This document shows, in pieces, positions 30,401-41,227 of a stretch of 64,000 nucleotides of DNA (positions are counted from its first letter, which is position 1; each line of letters starts with the position of its first letter). Under the pieces are notes generated by a model. The model ran no database searches. It had not been told where the DNA came from and worked only from the letters and a program-made list of their open reading frames with translations. Origin of the DNA: Anthracocystis setariae. Its lineage: Eukaryota; Basidiomycota; Ustilaginomycetes; Ustilaginales; Ustilaginaceae. The stretch is from NCBI GenBank assembly GCA_928724745.1, contig CAKMXJ010000002.1:868001-932000 (forward strand), written 5' to 3'. Position numbers and translations under genes: made by a program.

Positions 30401-30891
30401 GCAGTCGAGGTCTGAGCATCAGCCTCTGGAGCTGTTGGCTGGTTTGTAGCGACAGCATCCGTGGTACCAGCGACGGTCACCTGCTCGTTGTGGACGGTGT
30501 TCTCGCTGGACTTTGCGTCCTGAGGAGCTTGGGCTTGAGCTTCAGCACTGATAACGACAGGAGCTGGGGTCTTGGAATCCAGTGCCTCAGCCAGCTTGGG
30601 CTCGCTTTCCAATGGCTTGGTCGTAGGCAGCTCTGGCGTTGGGGGCTGCGTTTGCGATGCCTGTGATGGCGGCTCGACATTGTCGGACACGGGATGTGAA
30701 GGCTCTGTAGAGACTGTGGGCTCGAAAGGACGGCTCTCAGATATCTCGCCTTCCTCTTGGTCGAAGATTTCTCCTTCTTCAGCCTCATCATCTGATGATG
30801 GCTTCGGCGGGAGCGCGGATGGTCTGCTGCCAGTCGTGACGGCTGAGGCAGATCGAGACGTTGCCGGCTCAGTGGAACCTAGCTGCGACAT
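27499..30891 (-). CDS. Large disordered nuclear protein with an Rxt2-like block
   Basis: A 1130-residue single-exon protein starting at the ATG at 30891. Residues 1-450 are Pro/Glu/Ala/Thr-rich, with a tandem acidic motif EEGEIFDQEEGEISE near residue 35-50. A charged Arg/Glu helix lies at about 480-530. A conserved-looking region follows at about 690-770 with SPYARVDELAQEYESSDSDEE, then NRGNKLSREKGVRWIRRGKL and GGWTEMRM. C-terminal parts include HTLRHTFRNPHIAALGKTAL and a helical segment before a basic end (SPRKRK, a likely nuclear signal). The RGNKL-containing block reminds me of the N-terminal domain of Rxt2, a subunit of the Rpd3L histone deacetylase complex. This is recognition from memory and the match is partial, so treat it as a lead. 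The retrotransposon sits just past its 3' end. Confidence 0.5.
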   Translation of the reverse strand: MSQLGSTEPATSRSASAVTTGSRPSALPPKPSSDDEAEEGEIFDQEEGEISESRPFEPTVSTEPSHPVSDNVEPPSQASQTQPPTPELPTTKPLESEPKLAEALDSKTPAPVVISAEAQAQAPQDAKSSENTVHNEQVTVAGTTDAVATNQPTAPEADAQTSTASDAVPVVSSETASSEHAEQAEADKPAAVQQADTPNTPNLPLTATLDSADAPADPSLNKGEVDVSSNQQAQPSFEQASETTTVPATEEDKAPSATSEQPQTPPQAAEEPAAMETDEKPESPQQPAPAKEEASAETTSMQVDSPIHTPAVPSDGLDEHDAVPAEPSIKDTKENDEVTQQEPSATPVQVKSEPQPESNRASTSSAAKCTETATHESVDAPQHPAEEPMQEDPPAVSQTASASHPPADGRKPSPAQQDGEGVSTSVPTRSENARHRPVPDTEEAAAPRKVEAEHLSRSSRKSTPATGPVAEKRPERPKERSRTAERSEDREQRAREKDRRREMERAERERERERERVRESERDREMMIARENEEARLIWLSLPGNDHPQYYTDTDSDSCYGAEGASGAPVTDEEDKDLNPPLPLSLQEYHPAPSYSQAYFHDSNYAPKRKRLDVVEGDLSAFSRRLRRKPISGPSTSDRMVASSSRPMPLDALPSTTMIDIDDFPVPDSSIRGEPSDRPFATRIERPSLPRISPYARVDELAQEYESSDSDEEAMRIADERKRRHGNRGGNRGNKLSREKGVRWIRRGKLGGWTEMRMDKEIGDRVRHRVEAMQKDNVRALLSAIPEEDKAMLAQFPALRNGLIPNEASSTTRRDKRGRILPSDLSEAARIDAELGLDGGSGGSRLERPEHLTSTSLAPTLLKPAITPRQLLTSHTLRHTFRNPHIAALGKTALDLIESEGVVGRAVGRCWAAMERGGWNTDPEPKGDSAEEADSAAPNGMDVDGSDSESAGRHSGDGFLNGSSSSIFGSAIDNPALSHLDRLFVTKQGLAIPRLDDLGQPIFVPPSPGTQSARAQAGMSEDATNEAVIETTLLPAPEQRSIVLAALECLHELAADSREYVERLEEVRSRLAAVKRRRAQVWNAVRQWALDKDTEASIGQGVDVDQNGTAQVATAAAVALTNGSSPRKRK

Positions 30892-31620
<729 letters not shown>

Positions 31621-32805
31621 ATGGTTGCTGCTCGAAGACAGCGCCAAGCTCAGAAGTTGCAGGAGCAGCAGATCTCACAAGCTCTCGCCGAACCCAAGGC
31701 TAGCTCCAACCACGTTTCATTTGGCGACGACGAAAACGACATTGATATTGCTACACAAGCAGATGTTATCGTATCTGGCTCCGCAGTCGAAGTGAATGAA
31801 GGTGTCAACGGTGTAGCTCCATCATCCAACGATGTCAGCGACGACGACGACGACGACGACGACGATGATGATGATGAGCCAATCGAGGAGGTAAGCAACA
31901 AGACCTCCCGAAAGCAGGCCTCGCAGGTTTCAGCCAGGTTGAAGACGCAAGAGAAAGCCGAAAAGGCCAAGCGTCAGGCCGCTGAAGCCAAAAGGAGACA
32001 GACGAAGAGCGAAGCCGTCAAGGTGTCCCACACTGTGGATCAAGAAGCGGAACAGGATGACAAACCAACATCGGATGAGGATCAAGGGCAAAGTAGTGAC
32101 GACGACAACGCGGGCTCTTCAAGTCGACTTGATCCGTCGTTATTTGCCCAAGTATTTTCACAACCAGTCTCAGCGCCAAAATCGATCCTCAAAAAGCGGT
32201 CAGCAGAGGAACGAGCCGACGAGGTGGCTAAGCTTCAAAGAGAGAGACGATTGCGAAGGAAACAACAAAGGGCTGGCGGCGTTGTTAAAGGCAGGGATGG
32301 TATGCCCATGAAGAAGACGGACGATGGCACGATTCTACGTGCACTCAATACTTCCACCACCCAACACAAGAGGAAATTCGACGAGGAGGAAGACCATGAG
32401 CCGGAAGAACCACTTGACACTGTAGTACGACCCACGCCGCTCGATCCGTCGGTATCACTGCCTCATGCCAAAGCCAGATCGTTCAAGAAGCGGACGCTTG
32501 GCAAGAAAGGACCGAGCGCCAAAAAGTCATCTTGGAAAGATCAGCCCAAAGCTAACAAGAATCAAGACGATCCATTAGGACTCAACGACCCCGCATTCCT
32601 GCCCGGCGGAGAATTCTACCATCTTGTCAACAAGGGCGACAAAGTCAAAGCCAAACAGACACGCAAGGTCACTCTTGCTACAGCACGTCAAGCATACCGA
32701 GGCGCAGGCGTGCGCAAAGATGCTGTTTCCGTATTGCGAGCACGAAGTCGAGGCGGGCCTTCACTAGGCTTTGCGCGGAGCCAAGACGTTGATGATGATT
32801 ATTGA
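31621..32805 (+). CDS. Basic, probably nucleolar protein of uncertain family
   Basis: A 394-residue protein from the ATG at 31621. The N-terminus is basic (VAARRQRQAQKLQEQQ). A run of 12 aspartates lies at about residues 75-86, followed by Lys/Arg-rich coiled sequence and a central block with PKSILKKRSAEER and VVKGRDGMPMKKTDDGT. The C-terminal part has SFKKRTLGKKGPSAKK, then DPAFLPGGEFYHLVNKGDK and GPSLGFARSQDVDDDY. Acidic runs plus basic clusters are typical of ribosome-biogenesis factors. The KGRDGMPMKK...DGT pattern loosely recalls the U3-snoRNA-associated Utp16/Bud21 family, but I am not confident. The open frame extends upstream through the CT repeat without an ATG. No intron is needed. 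Confidence 0.55.
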   Translation: MVAARRQRQAQKLQEQQISQALAEPKASSNHVSFGDDENDIDIATQADVIVSGSAVEVNEGVNGVAPSSNDVSDDDDDDDDDDDDEPIEEVSNKTSRKQASQVSARLKTQEKAEKAKRQAAEAKRRQTKSEAVKVSHTVDQEAEQDDKPTSDEDQGQSSDDDNAGSSSRLDPSLFAQVFSQPVSAPKSILKKRSAEERADEVAKLQRERRLRRKQQRAGGVVKGRDGMPMKKTDDGTILRALNTSTTQHKRKFDEEEDHEPEEPLDTVVRPTPLDPSVSLPHAKARSFKKRTLGKKGPSAKKSSWKDQPKANKNQDDPLGLNDPAFLPGGEFYHLVNKGDKVKAKQTRKVTLATARQAYRGAGVRKDAVSVLRARSRGGPSLGFARSQDVDDDY

Positions 32806-32933
32806 TATTAATCCTTTTGAAGTTCCACGCCTAACCTTGTTACATCCCTCCAGTCATTGTACTTGTACCGTCACATTTCAAGCCTGTTTCGTATGCATTC
32901 TTCTTGCCATGTCTATTGGATTGCAGTAAAGTA

Positions 32934-34571
32934 CTAGCGAGCCTCAAAGACGGACCATATCGGAGGAAAGCCCATGTGAGGACCCTTTTGCAAAACAAGC
33001 ATTGCTTTGGAATGTAGGATGTAGCCCTTGATGAAACCTTGATCGATCAAGCTAGCGAGGATGGCCTCAACATCGTCGTCCTGCAGAGAATCGTCTTGCC
33101 ATGCCATGCGCGCGGCCGTAAGCAGCTGATCGAGGCGCATGGTCGGAGGTGCCGAGGAAGCTTGCACCGCACCGTAGGTTAGAGTCAGACTGCAACAGTA
33201 AGATCACTCGTCAGCCCAGGGGGTCCCCCAAGTCAGTTTGTCTAAAGATTTGCATACTTACCATCTTCTGGCTAGATTACGCCAGAGGCTAATTTGCAGC
33301 TTCTCCCGCAATATCAGATACAGTCCTCGCACCCGAAACCAGTCCATGTGCCGATCAAGCTCTTGCAACGCTGCCGCCGACTGACCATCCTTGAGGTAGT
33401 AGACAAGACCTCCATAGACATCGGTTAGATTGGAAGCTTGCAACAGCGCACTGTCCGGGTATCGGCCGAGGATGAGGTATGTTGCGATGAGCGGGATCAG
33501 AATTGCCCTCTTGTTTCTCAGATTCTTGAGCGTGCAGTTGTCAAATGCCCAACGTAGATGCGTCGAAGCCTGTGGAGAGGCGGCCAGCGGATGGGTAGGA
33601 CAAGAAGCAGAGATGGGAAGGCAAATGTTAGAACGGCAACAGCCATGAGAGTAATTGGTAAGACTAGGGACTTACGGCACGTATGTTGTGCTGGAACAAA
33701 CGCAGACGGCCAAGGTAGTACCGATAGGTAACGCGGTCGGCTCGTGAGTAGCACTGCTCGCCCGAGTCATCCTGGATGCGATTGTTGTTGGCGCAGTTGC
33801 GGTTGAGCTTGAGGGCATTCTCGACACTTCCCAACACGGTCTCGCAGAGTCGAGTGTTGTTGAGTTTAAAGTAGGCCTTGAAGCTGAGGTTGGCCAACAT
33901 GAGGACAGCGGCACGTTTGGTTTCGGAGCCCGGAGCTTGCGAGCGATCGTTGCCGGCCATGCCTGCAGCTTTGGACAGCCTTCCTGCAGCATCGGTGGTT
34001 TTGCGTTTTTGGATCTTGTCGATGCGCTGATCTACCGCCATGGCAAGCTTGACCAGGCTGGAAGCGAAGAAGCGAAGGCACGGGACAAACCACGTGGCGT
34101 CAGGTAGAGAGAAAACCGCCGAAGCTCGCGAGTAGACGAGCGCCCATGCATCGTACGCTCGATCCCAGTCGATGGTATACGGTACTTGTACGCTTGGAGA
34201 GGCAGCACTCAGCGGGGCATGGTCGCGAACATATGCCAGGAAGTCGGCGACGAGCGTCTGGAAGCGATCCGAATCAGTTGGTGCTTGGTTGACGGGAATT
34301 TGCTTGAGAACCCAGCCAGAGAGGTCTCGACCAGACTAAAACAGGGGATCGGAGATGCGCAGCGAAGGTCAAACGGGTGTCAGTATCTTAAACGGCCATC
34401 TTTGCTCAAAGAATCTACATTTGTGGCGTGGATACTTACGTCTCTTAAGAGGTCTGCCTGGAGGGCAGCGAAAGTGTTTGGGTCCAAGCGGAATGCAGCC
34501 AACAGAGCGCGCGAGTCCTGAGAGTAGTAGGCACTCTTGATGGAGGCAACATGTCGCTGCAGAGTGGCCAT
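32934..34571 (-). CDS. PCI-domain protein of the PCID2/Thp1/Csn12-like family, four exons
   Basis: Exons on the minus strand: 34571-34440, 34335-33676, 33569-33262 and 33189-32934, giving 451 residues. Introns of 104, 106 and 72 bp all have GTAAGT donors and AG acceptors, and the phases join. The N-terminal exon (MATLQRHVASIKSAYYSQDS) and the middle part (NLSFKAYFKLNNTRLCETVL, YYLGRLRLFQHNIRA) are helical, TPR-like. The C-terminal half (RWAFDNC, LIATYLILGRYP, LREKLQISLWRNLARR, ILASLIDQGFIKGYI) is a PCI/winged-helix domain. Relatives include yeast Thp1 and human PCID2, which pair with Sac3/GANP in the TREX-2 mRNA export complex; fungal members are often labelled Csn12. The role in mRNA export is inferred. 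About 1 kb of non-coding sequence separates it from the divergent gene at 35630. Confidence 0.85.
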
Positions 34572-35629
34572 CACTTTGGGCACTACCAAAGTCTAGGGTA
34601 TGTTGGATGAAAGGGGGTTGAGGATGAGGAGAGACCAAGCTCAGATTGCAGTTGTTGGACAAGAGCGTGGACTGCGAGAGTGGAGGTTTGGCTGCGTGAA
34701 GCTTCTTTTGGACCCTGTCGTTGTGGTTCAAGATCGATCTCCCGATATAAATATGGAAGCAAACTGTGCGAATGTCAATCTTTAACAATGAATTACCGGC
34801 TGCTCATAGCTTTGGCAAGGATGCCAAATCTCGTGTCAGCTGGAAAATCGCGTCTGAGAGCCAAAAGGGCGCACTGCTGCACTGAAGAAATTTGGGGAAA
34901 TTGCGTCGCCACACTGAGCGATGAAAAGTACAGTACAATACAGTCACTCTGTACAGTCAGGCTGGACAGTCACCGACCGACTGACTGACTGACTGACTGA
35001 CCAACCAACCAACCAACCAACCAACCGCACGCGCCCGCCCGGCTGCCCACTCGCAACTCGCAACTGTGCCGCTCTCGTCCCGGGTCTTTCGACCTGGTCT
35101 TTTTTTTTTTCTTTTCTCAGTGTACAGTAGTGTAAGCTGAGCAAGTTGAGCAAGCTGAGCGTGATCTGGTCTGTGTTGGCCTGGCTGCGTCTCCAAGTCG
35201 CATCTGCGCTGCTCAGGCGGCCGCCATCCAACTCGAGCCAGCCAAAACCCTGATCGTCCTCCTCGCCTCCTCTCGTCACGGACGAGCTTCTTTCACCCCC
35301 TCTTTCTCTCTTCATCTTTCCTGTTGAGCCTCGATCTCGTCTGTTTGCTGCATCGGCTACAGTCTGCAACACTCAACCAGCCAGCAGTTTCGGTTGCTGC
35401 CTCCGCATATCGATACCTTGTCACATTCGATCGGCCGCTTCTCTTTCGTCGTCCCACGCCCGTCGCACAGTTTATCGCAGCATACGAATCTTCAAGTCTT
35501 TTCAGATTGGTCTCTTCGGATCCGTGTCTTGTTGCCGCAGTCCTCTTGACGTGCACTCACAGGCATCTTGGTTGCTGCTCGACCGCATGGACATCTTTCG
35601 TTTCTGATCGAAACTTTCCCTTACTACGC
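34572..35629. other. Divergent intergenic region with GACT and AACC microsatellites
   Basis: About 1.06 kb between the divergent PCI gene and the large disordered protein gene. It holds a GACT repeat running into an AACC repeat (about 34976-35026), TACAGTAC-type motifs (34928-34960 and around 35122) and a T tract at 35101-35110. The part from 35324 is open in frame with the downstream gene but has no ATG, so it is read as leader. Confidence 0.5.
34976..35026 (+). repeat. Compound GACT/AACC microsatellite
   Basis: About six GACT units pass directly into about six CCAA units. It lies in the divergent promoter region next to a TACAGTCA-type motif. Confidence 0.85.
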
Positions 35630-38600
35630 ATGAGCAAGCAAACCACGGGAGAGGTGGCTGCCTCCAGCCCACCCCCCTCTGCGCATATAGAGCCTATTGA
35701 TGCTCACGACCAAGCTCTCAAGACCAATCAGAGCGAGAACCCTGCCTCACACCAATCTCAGTCCGAAGAATCCAACATCCCTGCTTCGGCATCGGAGCGC
35801 GATGTAGAAGCTCTGACTGCGGTGCACGACAACACTGAGGCGAATGCTGACGCTGGCTCCCAACGCAATGCCACCGCCGCCGGCTTGGCCCCTTCTGCGT
35901 CTTCGAATCAGCTCGCAGGTGCACACGCAAAGAAGTTCACTTCCCTAAACGTCAACAAACGCTTTCTAGAAAAGGCTGGCCCTACCACCTCGATCGCTTC
36001 GCCTGTATCGCTCAAACTCGGCACTTCCGTATCACCGCGGCCGTCCAACCGATTGTCTTCGCCCTCCACTTCCACCCGCTTGACCTCTGCAAAGCTTTCA
36101 AGCGTACCCAAACCTCAGCCTGCAGGATGGGCCACCACAAAACCCGCCACACCTACCGCAAAACCCAACGCTTTGCCTCCGCCGTCTGCAACAACCACAG
36201 CTCCTCCTGCTACCGCACCAGCCGTAGAGACACCGTCAGTCACCAACGCTGTGTCAGCCGACCCTCTACCCGCTCAAGCCTCAGCTCCTGCATCAAAGGC
36301 TGCTCTGAGCCCAAAACCAGCCAATTCACCGGTGCACCTTAACAGCTCTTCAGCTGCCGCATCCACCGCCGGCGCCGCTGCGTCTCCTCGTTTAGTTAGC
36401 ATGGGACGTGATTCGTCCAGGCCAGGCTCCTCTGGTCTCGACAGTGGCTCTGCACAAGGACGCGCCAGTCCAGGCCTCAAGAATGCAGCTCTCGGCTCCT
36501 CCTTGCGAGCCGCGAGTCCAGGCAACGTCAGTCGTGCTCCCTGGGCAGGCGTCAAGTCCAGCTTTTCGTCAAACCCCACTCCCGCGGCTAGGGGCAGAAC
36601 GCTATCCGACTTCCCCACCGCCGCTGAAGCGGCTAAAGCAAAGCAGGAGCAGGAAGAGAAGGCGGCCGCCGCCGCTGCCAAGGAAGCCGCACGACAACAG
36701 GCTGCGCTTCAGGCGCTCGATCGTTTCCGAGGCACATCTCTCGGCTCCGGCAAGCACTGGGACGAGATGGAAGATGACGGCTTCCTCGACGAAGTCGTCG
36801 AATTTGGCGATGGCACTCAGTACAAGGTCCCCACTTCTGGCCACACGGACGAGGGTCCACCCGTCACCAAAGAGGACAGATTCAAGGATGTCGGCCACGA
36901 CCGCAGCTGGCCACCGCGCAAACCCGAACAATCTGCTTCCAGCACGCCACACGACCGTTCCAGGCCAGCTGCCACACAGCCAGTCGCTTGGGGCCCTCTC
37001 AAGAACCGCGACATGGGTTCTTCCGCAGTCAGTGAAGCTGCCTCAACCATGGGCCCAGCGTCAGCTCGACCTTCTCGCTCCGAAGCGCGAGCTGAAAAGG
37101 TCATCATCCCTACGACTGGCGCTTCCGTCTCGCTTCGTTCGCCCGTCGAAAGTCGCGATCCTTCCTCGTACTCGTATGGCAGGGAGCGCAGACCTGGACC
37201 AGCACCTCCCTCGTTCAACGGACGACAAGATCATAGCACGCCTGCACCCGCAGCTCAGGCGGCTTCTACGCAGGCCGTCAGAGCCTGGGGCCCTCTTGCC
37301 CAGAGGCAAGCTTCCCTCAATCCGGGAGCCGCTCCGCCCGCACCGCCAGCAAAGCCTGTGCCTTCTACGGATTCCACAGCACCGCCCGCTCCTGAAGCTG
37401 CTCTTTCGGCACCAGAGCCAGTCAGACCTGTAGCACAGCTGCCATCGACCCATCAGCAACAGCTTCACCACCAACCGCGTCATCAACAGCAGGAGCAGCG
37501 TAACCTTGAGGGCAATGCCATCTCTTCCAGAAGGCCCATCGCTCCAGCTGAAGGTGCGCCTGTCGCAAATGGGCGCCCTCTTCCGCCCCATCTGCTTGTT
37601 GCAAATTCGGGAGATGGTCGTCCTGCGGCTTCATCAAACCGTCCTTTGCCACCTCACCTTGCACAGAATCTGCGTCCAGCAATGGCTGATCAGTTGCCGG
37701 CCAGTATCGAACGCAAGCCTTCGCATGCATATGAGGAGATGAGACGCCCATCAGCTGTGGCACGCTCCACCGGCGGCTTCGAGCAGAACGACAACCAGTC
37801 TCGGGCCCTTTCGTCAGCTGCGCCTGTGCGCACCGACGGGTCTACCAGACCTCCTTGGGGTCCTCAAGCCATGGCTCAAGCCCGAGGCCCCCCCGATGCG
37901 GGAACAGCGAGGGATCCGGCTCTGGCCACCAAAGCACCGAAACAATTGTCATCATCTGGACAAGAGGAAGAAGTACATGCTGCCATTGAGCGCGCACGCA
38001 AGCGACGAGAAGAGGAGGAGAGGGCTCGTCTGGCTGAGAAAGAGCGTGCTCGACAGAAAGCCATGGCGATCGAGGAGAGGCTACGGGCAGCTGAGCAGCA
38101 AAGAGAAGCCGAAGCGCAGCGCGCAGCTCAAAAGCAAGCCGCTGAAGCCACCGCCGCCTCCGCGGCTGCTGCTTCTGCTGCTGCTGCTGCTGCTGCAGAG
38201 AGCCTGCCTGCGAGACAACCCGGTCCTGCTGACAGCGCTGCATCATGGAGGACTGCGCGCGTGCCCGGTACGTCGGACGCCGCTCATCCCCGAAACCGAC
38301 AACAGCAGGCTCCAGCGACAGCAACGCAGCATTCTCTCCCTCCAGCTCACGCCAACACGGCTGAACAGGTCGGAAGAATGCCACCTTCCCGATTCGAGCA
38401 ACAGCATGGAGGCGAGCGACTGTCATCTCGACAGGAGCAAAACCACGTTCAGCAACGCGTTGAGGCAAGGCAAAGGATGATGGACGCGCCGCAATCGGTA
38501 AATCAGGCTCGACAGTCACCTACACAGAACCGAGCTCGCCTCGAAGACGTCACGGCGAAGGAGGTCCAGAGTGATGCTCCCAAGACAATCTTGACAAGGC

Positions 38601-41227
38601 CTGTCAAACAACCTGCTGCAGCCTCTCACACCAATATTCGGCCGCAAGCGCCGTCATCGAGCGACGTCGCCGCTGAACCCAGGGGCCAGAGGAATGCGAC
38701 GCTGTCGGCGGATCGACCCTCGAACAAGGCTGGCTCAAGCCCTAGACCAAGGGAAGCAGCTCCTCAAGAGAAGGATGCCCGTCCCACAGCCCCTGCCAAG
38801 GCGATTGCTCCGGTCGCACCGCCAGCTCCTGTGCGATTGTACCCCGTTGTGCCACGGGAGGCCAACGAGACAAGATCGGAAGTTCCACAAGATGCTCCAC
38901 CCGCCTGGAATCGCTTCGTTGTACACTTGAAGGGCCACCGCGTTCGACCAAAGCCCAACCGATTCCAGCAGAAGCAGCTGGCCGCCAGAATCGCGGCGAT
39001 GAAAGCACCGGGACGAGCAGTGTACCCCCTCACGTGGGAACCTCCTCTGTCACACCTGTCGTTCAAGACCTTGTCACGAGACGATCAACTCTTCCCGAAG
39101 CGATACCATCGCGGTACTGTGATCACACCCGTAAGGCTTCCGGCACGGGCCTTTGCGCGTGGCCTCCCTTCAATCGTGCCTCAGATTGTGTCGCAGGGCG
39201 TCGGCAATGGCTTCAGGAAGCAGGCTCGCTTCGATCTCACACCTCAGTGGTCAGCGGGTCAAAGAGCGGGTGGGCTTGGCAACGACGCTGCAGCCGATGC
39301 GCCAACGGTGCACATGTCTCCAGGCGCTCAGATCCAAGTGCGTTTGCCTGGCCACCACGCCACCGTTGTTCAGCCGCCTGCCGTCGCTCCTGTATCGGAC
39401 CATTTGCAGGTGACCGACTCGGCAAACAGCCGCAGGGCCAACCAGGTGGATGCAACTACGGATGCAATTATCGGAGAAGTGCTTTCCTCTGGCACGTCGT
39501 CTGCGGCCTTTGACGAGCGCAACAGAGCATTCCACGCCGGAGCACCTCCTGGCTCCTTGGGTCCACTTGACTATCCTCAGAACGGATACTCTTCAAACGC
39601 CTTTGGAGCGCACAATGCGTCGGGTGGCTATCGCAACAAGGGCCGCCGTGGCTCCAACGCTGCCGTGGCCTTCTTCGATGATCGCCAGGTCAGCACGCCT
39701 TCCCCAGTGTCGTTCATGGTCAACAGCGAGATCAAGGCCGATGCCGGCGGTGCGCGTGGCAGTCTGTCGCCCTTCGGTATTCCAGGCTCGATGCGGCCAT
39801 CGCAAGTTCAAACGCCTGCAGGCAGTGGATCCATGTTGCCGTCGCCGAGCCTCTCTACCCAAGGGACGTGGGGTCAAAGCTCGCTCACCTTCCCTGTCCT
39901 TGAGACTCGTTCATCGAATCTGGCCGACCGTGATCACATCAAGAACGTTTGGTCGCTTGCATCCAACTCGCACACCGGCGAATTGCAGAACTCGCTCAAG
40001 GACATTGGTGATGACTTCCTGCCGTCGGCCATGCCGATGAGCGTTCACGACTTCCGTGCAGACGAAAACCAGCTCGGTCGCACGCAAGAGCATGGTGACC
40101 GGTGGAACCCTTCAGGTTCTTCCGCCTTCACCCGATACCAGAACTACGTCCGCACTCAGCATGACGTGACCTCGAATGCTCGAGATCTCTCTCCTGTGGC
40201 AAATCGATCTAATGGGTTCGATCCGACTTCACGCAGCCCGTCACTTGGCCTGGATGCATCAGCATCAGCATCAGCATCAGCATCAGCAGCGGCTGCTCGC
40301 GCACGTGAGGCTGGCCAACACCAGTCTCAGCAGGCTTCCAACGCCTATTCGTCCATGAACGGCGGAGCCTATGGCGGTCATCAGGCTTCTGCTTATTCTC
40401 CACGGGAGCGACAACACGATGGAAGCAGCGGACTGGGTCAGGGCGCATTTGGAGTCTACGGAGGTTACACGGGAAGTTCTTCGAACAATGTGTCGAGCAT
40501 GACGACGGATACGTTGTACGGCATGTCGAACTACGGCGGAGGGTCGATGACGCCCAACCGTCAGTCGTACGGCCAATACACTTCGCACGCTTCGACGGCT
40601 CGCTCGGCGCCTGGCTCGCCGTACAGTGGCATGAGCCGTCACGCCAGCAACCTGACCAGCGGCATGTCGGGCTATTCTCTGTTCCCCAGCGGTGGAAGCG
40701 GCAATGGTGGAACGAGGAGCTCGCAAGCCAGCAACGGAATGGACGGACTTGGTGTGCTTGATGATAGCACGTTTGGGTCGAATCGCAACCAGTTTTACGG
40801 CGCCCGGGGTTACCAACCATCGTCGTCGGCGTACTCTGCGTCGCAGCAGGGCGGCCAGCAAGGTGGGTCGAGCTCGGGAAAGTGGACTTCGGCGGGCGCG
40901 ACGACAGCAGGTGGAGCGTCGAGCAGCAGTCCGAGCGTTACGGGGAGTGTGTTGCGACCAGCGGCGAGTGTGTTCAACCCGACGCAGAAGTATAGTGCCG
41001 CTTCGCAGCCGGTGACGCAGTCACAATCGCAGGGTCAGCAGGCGCGACTTCATCACCAGCATCACCATCACCATCACCAGCAACAGCAGGAGGAGGAGGA
41101 AGAGGACGGGTCGAACACGTTTGATCCTACTGGTGGAAGCAGTAGTGGACCGATTGATACTAGTAGTAGCTATGCAGCTGGAGCTGGTGGGTATGGTGCT
41201 TTCTCGTCGAATGCTGGATTGTGGTAA
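35630..41227 (+). CDS. Very large disordered protein, function unknown
   Basis: An 1865-residue single-exon protein from the ATG at 35630, the first in-frame ATG. I do not recognise a family. Most of it is Ser/Ala/Pro-rich and disordered. More ordered pieces are: LDRFRGTSLGSGKHWDEMED then DGFLDEVVEFGDGTQYKVP (about residues 365-405); several AWGPL repeats (for example VAWGPLKNRD, RAWGPLAQRQ, RPPWGPQAMA); an Arg/Glu/Lys coiled-coil helix (about 785-845) followed by an alanine run; and a possibly folded block WNRFVVHLKGHRVRPKPN through PLTWEPPLSHLSFKTLSRDD (about 1094-1155). An Ala-Ser repeat lies near residue 1545 and a His/Gln/Glu tract near 1807-1826. Repeated WGPL motifs spaced through disorder suggest short binding motifs for one partner. 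A role in RNA or translation control is only a guess. Confidence 0.7.
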   Translation: MSKQTTGEVAASSPPPSAHIEPIDAHDQALKTNQSENPASHQSQSEESNIPASASERDVEALTAVHDNTEANADAGSQRNATAAGLAPSASSNQLAGAHAKKFTSLNVNKRFLEKAGPTTSIASPVSLKLGTSVSPRPSNRLSSPSTSTRLTSAKLSSVPKPQPAGWATTKPATPTAKPNALPPPSATTTAPPATAPAVETPSVTNAVSADPLPAQASAPASKAALSPKPANSPVHLNSSSAAASTAGAAASPRLVSMGRDSSRPGSSGLDSGSAQGRASPGLKNAALGSSLRAASPGNVSRAPWAGVKSSFSSNPTPAARGRTLSDFPTAAEAAKAKQEQEEKAAAAAAKEAARQQAALQALDRFRGTSLGSGKHWDEMEDDGFLDEVVEFGDGTQYKVPTSGHTDEGPPVTKEDRFKDVGHDRSWPPRKPEQSASSTPHDRSRPAATQPVAWGPLKNRDMGSSAVSEAASTMGPASARPSRSEARAEKVIIPTTGASVSLRSPVESRDPSSYSYGRERRPGPAPPSFNGRQDHSTPAPAAQAASTQAVRAWGPLAQRQASLNPGAAPPAPPAKPVPSTDSTAPPAPEAALSAPEPVRPVAQLPSTHQQQLHHQPRHQQQEQRNLEGNAISSRRPIAPAEGAPVANGRPLPPHLLVANSGDGRPAASSNRPLPPHLAQNLRPAMADQLPASIERKPSHAYEEMRRPSAVARSTGGFEQNDNQSRALSSAAPVRTDGSTRPPWGPQAMAQARGPPDAGTARDPALATKAPKQLSSSGQEEEVHAAIERARKRREEEERARLAEKERARQKAMAIEERLRAAEQQREAEAQRAAQKQAAEATAASAAAASAAAAAAAESLPARQPGPADSAASWRTARVPGTSDAAHPRNRQQQAPATATQHSLPPAHANTAEQVGRMPPSRFEQQHGGERLSSRQEQNHVQQRVEARQRMMDAPQSVNQARQSPTQNRARLEDVTAKEVQSDAPKTILTRPVKQPAAASHTNIRPQAPSSSDVAAEPRGQRNATLSADRPSNKAGSSPRPREAAPQEKDARPTAPAKAIAPVAPPAPVRLYPVVPREANETRSEVPQDAPPAWNRFVVHLKGHRVRPKPNRFQQKQLAARIAAMKAPGRAVYPLTWEPPLSHLSFKTLSRDDQLFPKRYHRGTVITPVRLPARAFARGLPSIVPQIVSQGVGNGFRKQARFDLTPQWSAGQRAGGLGNDAAADAPTVHMSPGAQIQVRLPGHHATVVQPPAVAPVSDHLQVTDSANSRRANQVDATTDAIIGEVLSSGTSSAAFDERNRAFHAGAPPGSLGPLDYPQNGYSSNAFGAHNASGGYRNKGRRGSNAAVAFFDDRQVSTPSPVSFMVNSEIKADAGGARGSLSPFGIPGSMRPSQVQTPAGSGSMLPSPSLSTQGTWGQSSLTFPVLETRSSNLADRDHIKNVWSLASNSHTGELQNSLKDIGDDFLPSAMPMSVHDFRADENQLGRTQEHGDRWNPSGSSAFTRYQNYVRTQHDVTSNARDLSPVANRSNGFDPTSRSPSLGLDASASASASASAAAARAREAGQHQSQQASNAYSSMNGGAYGGHQASAYSPRERQHDGSSGLGQGAFGVYGGYTGSSSNNVSSMTTDTLYGMSNYGGGSMTPNRQSYGQYTSHASTARSAPGSPYSGMSRHASNLTSGMSGYSLFPSGGSGNGGTRSSQASNGMDGLGVLDDSTFGSNRNQFYGARGYQPSSSAYSASQQGGQQGGSSSGKWTSAGATTAGGASSSSPSVTGSVLRPAASVFNPTQKYSAASQPVTQSQSQGQQARLHHQHHHHHHQQQQEEEEEDGSNTFDPTGGSSSGPIDTSSSYAAGAGGYGAFSSNAGLW

